Origin: Thermoplasmatales archaeon
GTDB lineage: Archaea; Thermoplasmatota; JASEFT01; JAUWIS01
Length of the DNA: 11,051 nucleotides
NCBI GenBank assembly: GCA_030019485.1
Contig: JASEEW010000053.1
Coordinates: 1 to 11,051 of the forward strand
Direction: 5' to 3'
Positions 7,412 to 11,051 of the stretch are shown here, in pieces. The notes beneath the pieces were generated by a model. It searched no databases and was not told where the DNA came from. It saw only the letters and a program-made list of their open reading frames with translations. Every line of letters starts with the position of its first letter. The first letter of the stretch is position 1. The position numbers and the translations under genes are program-made.

Positions 7412-8323
7412 ATGAAACACCTACTCTCAATGCTTGATACAAAAGATGAAATCCATGAAATACTGGCTCTGGCTTCTGAGTTAAAGGCTAAGCAGAAAAA
7501 AGGGATACCACATGAATTGCTGAAAAATAAAAGCCTGGGAATGATTTTTGAGAAATCCTCAACAAGGACAAGGGTTTCCTTTGAGGTCGGAATGACGCAG
7601 CTCGGCGGTCATGCATTATATCTGAGTCCAAAGGAGCTGCAGATGGGCAGGGGTGAAACAATATCTGATACTGCAAAGGTATTAAGCAGGTTTGTTGATG
7701 CTATAATGTACAGGGCTTTTGACCATAAAATGATGCTTGAACTTGCAGACAATGCAACTGTGCCTGTTATTAATGGTTTAGATGACATTGAGCATCCATG
7801 CCAAATTATAGCAGACCTGCTCACAATAAAGGAAAAGAAAAAAGATTTCAAGAAATTGAAGCTTGCTTATGTTGGCGATGGAAACAATGTCTGCAACTCA
7901 CTCCTGTTAGGCGCAGCAATTGTCGGCATGAATATAAGTGTTGGATGCCCTAAGGGTTATGAGCCGAATAAGGAAATTTTGGAAAAGGCAAAATCAATTG
8001 CGAAATCAAAAATAGAAATACTTGAAAATCCTTTTGATGCTGTGAAAAATGCGGATATAATTTACACTGATGTCTGGGTTTCCATGGGTGATGAGTCTGA
8101 GAAAGAAAAAAGGGAAAAAACATTTTTACCATATCAGCTTAATCAAAAACTTGTTGGGAATGCAAAAAGGGACTGCATTGTTATGCACTGTCTTCCTGCG
8201 CACAGGGGAAAAGAAATAACCCATGAGGTTGTTGATGGAAAAAATTCTGTTGTTTTTGACCAGGCTGAGAACAGGCTGCATGCACAGAAGGCAGTAATGG
8301 TGAAGCTGATGATTCATGTATGA
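7412..8323 (+). CDS. argF: Ornithine carbamoyltransferase
   Basis: Anabolic ornithine carbamoyltransferase, which joins carbamoyl phosphate and ornithine to form citrulline in arginine synthesis. At 303 residues it has the usual length. The carbamoyl-phosphate loop S-S-T-R-T-R is at 49-54, H-P-C-Q at 128-131, the ornithine-binding D-x-x-x-S-M-G at 220-226 and the H-C-L-P-A-H-R-G motif with the reactive Cys at 259-266. This S-M-G plus H-C-L-P set separates it from aspartate carbamoyltransferase and from acetylornithine relatives. All catalytic residues are intact. The gene starts 31 nt after the GTPase gene and its last 8 bases overlap the start of the radical SAM gene, so translation of those two is probably coupled. 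No other arginine genes are in view. Confidence 0.97.
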   Translation: MKHLLSMLDTKDEIHEILALASELKAKQKKGIPHELLKNKSLGMIFEKSSTRTRVSFEVGMTQLGGHALYLSPKELQMGRGETISDTAKVLSRFVDAIMYRAFDHKMMLELADNATVPVINGLDDIEHPCQIIADLLTIKEKKKDFKKLKLAYVGDGNNVCNSLLLGAAIVGMNISVGCPKGYEPNKEILEKAKSIAKSKIEILENPFDAVKNADIIYTDVWVSMGDESEKEKREKTFLPYQLNQKLVGNAKRDCIVMHCLPAHRGKEITHEVVDGKNSVVFDQAENRLHAQKAVMVKLMIHV

Positions 8324-9059
8324 CCCGTTAGAACTTTCCAGAAAAGTCGAAAAAATTGTTGTTGATGGTGGCAGGCGTAAATACTACAGGTTCAGGCCGG
8401 CGAAATGGTACGGTGGTATTGTAACAGGCGATGTTCTTGGTTGCAACCTCAGATGTGTTTTCTGCTGGCTTGGTGAAACACCAAGAAGCTATCCTGAGAA
8501 AATCGGAAGGTTTTATTCATCGGAAGAATCATTCAGAAAACTATGTGCTATTGCAGAAAAGAAAAACATAAAACAGATGAGGCTGAGCGGCAGTGAGCCA
8601 ACAATCGGAAAGCAGCATCTTTTAGAATTACTGGAAATGATTGACAAAACAAAATATTCTTTTATACTTGAAACAAACGGCATACTCATAGATGAGGATT
8701 ATGCAAAATCTCTTTCAGACTTCAGAAACCTTCACGTAAGGGTTTCATTCAAGGGAGCAAATGAAAAGGAATTCTCAACTCTCACAGGCGCAAAACCTGA
8801 ATGTTTTGCTCTTCAGTTGAAAGCAATTGAGGCTCTTGTAAAAAATAATGTGAGCTGTCATCCTGCTGTTATGGTTTCATTCTCAGAAAAAGAAAATTTT
8901 GAGAAGCTAATATCAAAATTTAAAGAGATTGAGCCAAACCTTGAGGCTGAGGTTGAGGAACTGATTTTGTATCCGCATGTTGTGAGAAGGCTTGAAAAGC
9001 ACAACATAAAATACAAAAAGGGATATGAGCCGAATAATGTACCAAAGAGGTTAATATAA
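8316..9059 (+). CDS. Radical SAM protein of unknown substrate
   Basis: A 247-residue radical SAM enzyme. The [4Fe-4S] cluster motif C-x3-C-x2-C is C43-N-L-R-C47-V-F-C50, followed by W51, and is preceded by G-I-V-T-G-D-V-L-G, a common lead-in. G-S-E-P-T (92-96) is the SAM-binding GGE-like motif. There is no evident extra Fe-S cluster domain; only scattered cysteines occur later. The protein should therefore generate a 5'-deoxyadenosyl radical on an unidentified substrate, possibly as an activase or in a modification pathway. The ATG overlaps the end of argF by 8 bases, which fixes the start well and suggests one transcript. Its stop overlaps the stop region of convergent pheT by 9 bases. I recognise the fold, not the subfamily. 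Confidence 0.9.
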   Translation: MYDPLELSRKVEKIVVDGGRRKYYRFRPAKWYGGIVTGDVLGCNLRCVFCWLGETPRSYPEKIGRFYSSEESFRKLCAIAEKKNIKQMRLSGSEPTIGKQHLLELLEMIDKTKYSFILETNGILIDEDYAKSLSDFRNLHVRVSFKGANEKEFSTLTGAKPECFALQLKAIEALVKNNVSCHPAVMVSFSEKENFEKLISKFKEIEPNLEAEVEELILYPHVVRRLEKHNIKYKKGYEPNNVPKRLI

Positions 9060-10664
9060 TCCCATCTCAAAACATGTTACAGGATTACCCAGTTCAAAGT
9101 TTGTAATCACATTTGGATGAAGCTCACCAAAGTAGCAGATTTCTTTTTTGTTGGATAAAACAGAGGCGCATCTCCCATCTATGAAGCATTTCATTGTTTT
9201 TGGTTTGATTTCGTATTTTATCTTCATTTCCCTTAAAACTGCCTCAACAGTGGACTTTGTTTCTGTGAAATTTGCCTTTGGATGAATGACCATTCCAGCC
9301 ATCTTTCTAATATTTTTGTTCTCAGCAACCACGTCACCTATCTCAAAAATTTTCAATGGCAGGGTTCTGTGCTTGTTTATATTTAGAATGTTTAGGAGAC
9401 CTGGTAAAAGTGAAACCCTTAACATGGTGTGCTCCTCAGATACAGGATTTTTTATAACTGTCCTGTTTTCCTCATCCATGCACATTTTTTCAAACTGGTT
9501 TTTTTCAGATGAAAGCGTTAACGTGGTAACCTCGTTGAAACCAAGCCCAATCATTGTTTTCCTTACTTCCTCACTTTTTTTCTCAATATCCCTGTATCTG
9601 CCAAATGTAAGCGATTCTGGTAGTGTTCCAGAAAATTTTTCATAACCATACCCTATTGCAACATCCTCAGCCAAATCAATCAGGTGCAGAATATCGGTTC
9701 TGTATGCAGGAATAAGAACATCTATATTCCTATTGTTCACATTTGCGTCAAAACCCATTTTTTTCAGCGAGGAAGCGACCTCCTTTTCCTTCAACTCCAT
9801 ACCAAGCACTGAGTTCACATACTCTATACTCAATCTTTTTGTTTTTGGATTCAAATCAGGTGCTACAATTTTTTTGTCATCAAAAACATGGACAGAATAT
9901 ATCTTACCTTTTCTCTCAGCCAGCGCAGTGCAAACAATGTTCAGCGCATAATTTATTGCCTTAAAATCAAGACCTGTCACGTCTATAAAGACATCCTTTG
10001 TGTTTTCTGTTACAGTTGTGAGTGCACCATTGATGATTGGTGGAAAAGAAAGAACATTATCTTTTGAATCCATCAGAATAGGGTATTTTTCAAAACCTTT
10101 TAACAGATCTGCATATGCCATGCCTTTTTCATGTTTTTCAAGAATCTCATCCAGATCCATCTCTTCTGTCTTTGCAAGTGGGACAAATTTTATACCTTTT
10201 GGTTTCGCTCCCTTGTAAACAAATGGTGGTTTTACCATGTTGAAATCATGCACTCCTATAGAAACTTTTCTTCTGTTTCTCCCAAGTGTTAGATGCAGTT
10301 TTTCTTGGAGGTTCATAAGTGAGAGAATAGCGTTATCACCGAGCTTCACATTTTTAACTAATCCTCCGACAATGAATGGGCGCACATTTTTCACGGTTTT
10401 TTCAACCTCTAATATTATATCTGATTTTTTTACATTGTATTTGCATCCACCGCTTCCTGTCAGAAAAGTTCTAACTGCCCTGGCAACACCCTCAACAGAA
10501 TACAGGTCAGGCCTGTTTGGAAGAAACTCAACATCCATACTATTTCCACAAATATTTCCAGTATCACCTCCAATATTTTCAATTACTCTAATAAGTCTCT
10601 CTTTATCAATTTTTTTACCTATTAATTGGATTAAATCATTGAAATCAAATGTTACTGTCGGCAT
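9051..10664 (-). CDS. pheT: Phenylalanyl-tRNA synthetase beta subunit (archaeal type)
   Basis: Beta chain of the (alpha-beta)2 phenylalanyl-tRNA synthetase, which charges tRNA-Phe. The 537-residue length matches archaeal and eukaryotic-type subunits; bacterial ones are near 800 and carry an N-terminal tRNA-binding domain absent here. The N-terminal B1 region has D-V-E-F-L-P-N-R-P-D-L-Y-S-V-E-G-V-A-R (44-62). The B3/4 editing domain follows at ~95-255 with P-P-I-I-N-G. The B5 domain (~270-345) ends in Y-R-T-D-I-L-H-L-I-D-L-A-E-D-V-A-I-G-Y-G-Y, and the rest is the catalytic-like core. A Shine-Dalgarno GAGAGGT sits 5 nt before the ATG, unlike the leaderless genes on the other strand. pheS is not adjacent. 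Upstream are tRNA-derived repeats and an initiator tRNA in the same orientation, so readthrough from the tRNA promoter is possible; I see no strong TATA box of its own. Confidence 0.97.
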   Translation of the reverse strand: MPTVTFDFNDLIQLIGKKIDKERLIRVIENIGGDTGNICGNSMDVEFLPNRPDLYSVEGVARAVRTFLTGSGGCKYNVKKSDIILEVEKTVKNVRPFIVGGLVKNVKLGDNAILSLMNLQEKLHLTLGRNRRKVSIGVHDFNMVKPPFVYKGAKPKGIKFVPLAKTEEMDLDEILEKHEKGMAYADLLKGFEKYPILMDSKDNVLSFPPIINGALTTVTENTKDVFIDVTGLDFKAINYALNIVCTALAERKGKIYSVHVFDDKKIVAPDLNPKTKRLSIEYVNSVLGMELKEKEVASSLKKMGFDANVNNRNIDVLIPAYRTDILHLIDLAEDVAIGYGYEKFSGTLPESLTFGRYRDIEKKSEEVRKTMIGLGFNEVTTLTLSSEKNQFEKMCMDEENRTVIKNPVSEEHTMLRVSLLPGLLNILNINKHRTLPLKIFEIGDVVAENKNIRKMAGMVIHPKANFTETKSTVEAVLREMKIKYEIKPKTMKCFIDGRCASVLSNKKEICYFGELHPNVITNFELGNPVTCFEMGLY

Positions 10665-10669
10665 ATTTA

Positions 10670-10676
10670 ACCTCTC
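10670..10676 (-). promoter_or_regulatory. Shine-Dalgarno of pheT
   Basis: GAGAGGT on the minus strand lies five bases before the ATG at 10664. It supports this start and indicates that pheT has a 5' leader. Confidence 0.65.
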
Positions 10677-10681
10677 TAGTT

Positions 10682-10808
10682 ATGGTAGTGGGAAATAGAT
10701 TCCCCTTTACCATTCGTGCAACTCATGGTAGCAGGGAATAAATTCCCCTTTACCATTCGTGTAACTCATGGTAGCAGGGAATAAATTCCCCTCATCATTC
10801 ACAGCTTC
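10682..10808 (-). repeat. Three tandem 41-43 bp repeats resembling a tRNA 3' end
   Basis: Units are 10682-10724, 10725-10767 (both 43 bp) and 10768-10808 (41 bp, diverged at its far end). On the minus strand each contains a GGGGAAT...ATTCCC-type hairpin followed by a CTACCATGA-like end. In the middle unit this folds as 4 bp, a 2x2 internal loop and 7 bp. The ends closely match the 3' terminus of the adjacent initiator tRNA (CCCCGCTACCATGA), which sits immediately upstream in the same phase. They therefore look like degenerate partial tandem copies of the tRNA 3' end. They fill the space between the tRNA and pheT. Confidence 0.8.
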
Positions 10809-10809
10809 A

Positions 10810-10848
10810 TGGTAGCGGGGAGTAGATTTGAACTACTGATCTACGGGT
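10810..10848 (-). tRNA. Initiator tRNA-Met, 3' exon (5' exon outside window)
   Basis: Reading on the minus strand: A38, anticodon-stem 3' strand CCCGT, variable loop AGATC, a perfect T-arm AGTAG-TTCAAAT-CTACT, acceptor 3' strand CCCCGCT, discriminator A73 and encoded CCA. U72 implies an A1-U72 pair and 39-41 are CCC; both are hallmarks of archaeal initiator tRNA-Met. No matching 5' strand (AGCGGGG) is present between here and the right edge, so exon 1 must lie beyond 11051. The anticodon itself is therefore not visible and the identity rests on these features. Confidence 0.75.
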
Positions 10849-11051
10849 TCCCCAAAGCCCCTTCTCTTTTCTTTACAAGAAAAGAGAGAGCGACTTGCGG
10901 AAAAAGAAAAGAATGGCAATTTGCCTTTTGGCAAATTGCCTAAGCCCACTGATAAGTGGGCTATTCTTTTTCTTTTTCGCCAGACATCCGACAGAAAAAT
11001 CCAAAAGGATTTTTCTTAGGATATGAGGAATTGTCTGTGACAATTCCGAAA
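10849..11051 (-). other. Hairpin-rich putative tRNA intron, extends past window edge
   Basis: The sequence before A38 fits the 3' half of an archaeal bulge-helix-bulge: TGGG (10854-10851) could pair with CUCA (32-35) of the expected initiator anticodon loop, then a 3-nt bulge GAA, then the CCCG stem. This places an intron between 37 and 38. The remaining sequence is almost entirely paired. There is an 11 bp hairpin (10863-10887). A long helix (10897-10914 with 10963-10980) encloses an 11 bp hairpin (10915-10940) and an 8 bp hairpin (10943-10962). The two-hairpin module at 10984-11047 follows. No open reading frame for a homing endonuclease is visible. At over 200 nt it is long for a non-coding archaeal tRNA intron. 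Confidence 0.6.
10984..11047 (-). repeat. Second copy of the two-hairpin module
   Basis: On the minus strand, hairpin 1 (11047-11027) has a 9 bp stem GGAATTGTC with loop ACA. Hairpin 2 (11016-10993) has a 10 bp stem AGAAAAATCC with loop TTTT. It sits inside an outer stem ATATCC/GGATGT with an internal loop of TA on one side and GTC on the other. The same order, blocks and internal loop occur at 6486-6548 on the plus strand. Confidence 0.7.

Noticed and set aside
10237..10698. 153-residue plus-strand ORF opposite pheT
   Set aside because: It is antisense to the conserved N-terminal part of pheT and has the composition of a shadow frame.
10682..10808. CRISPR array
   Set aside because: The units are contiguous tandem copies without unique spacers and derive from the neighbouring tRNA end; no cas genes are present.
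10849..11051. Homing endonuclease or coding intron
   Set aside because: The visible part is all hairpins with no open frame of useful length on either strand.

Overview
The window looks archaeal, probably a Thermoplasmatota-like euryarchaeote from a metagenome; the lineage is inference. Evidence: a secreted protein with a PGF-CTERM tail, an archaeal-length PheRS beta chain, an archaeal GPN-loop GTPase, TATA boxes about 25 nt before start codons that lack leaders, and the 3' part of an initiator tRNA with the U72 expected of archaeal and eukaryotic initiators.

Layout. Positions 1-590 hold the decayed 3' part of an IS4-type DDE transposase. Positions 850-4609 (+) carry a large glycosylation-site-rich surface protein with a PGF-CTERM tail, then a GT-C type membrane glycosyltransferase broken by two single-base frameshifts. 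Convergent to these (6325-4691, -) is a secreted, membrane-anchored clostripain-like C11 peptidase. Together these look like a cell-surface block. The gap 6326-6621 has divergent promoters and a chain of hairpins (6452-6548) ending in a tRNA T-arm-like sequence (6549-6573). Next come housekeeping genes on +: GPN-loop GTPase, ornithine carbamoyltransferase and an overlapping radical SAM protein. pheT (10664-9051, -) converges on the latter with a 9-base overlap.

Right end (10682-11051, - sense). Upstream of pheT are three 41-43 bp tandem repeats resembling the 3' end of the adjacent tRNA. Then comes the 3' exon of an initiator tRNA-Met with encoded CCA, and then more than 200 nt of hairpin-rich sequence best read as an intron at the canonical 37/38 site; the 5' exon lies outside the window.

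The most unusual signal is a two-hairpin module present both in this intron (10984-11047, -) and in the 6486-6548 hairpin chain (+). The two copies share short blocks and have compensatory base-pair changes, and both lie upstream of tRNA 3'-half sequence in the same relative orientation. It may be an undescribed structured RNA or palindromic insertion element associated with tRNA genes.
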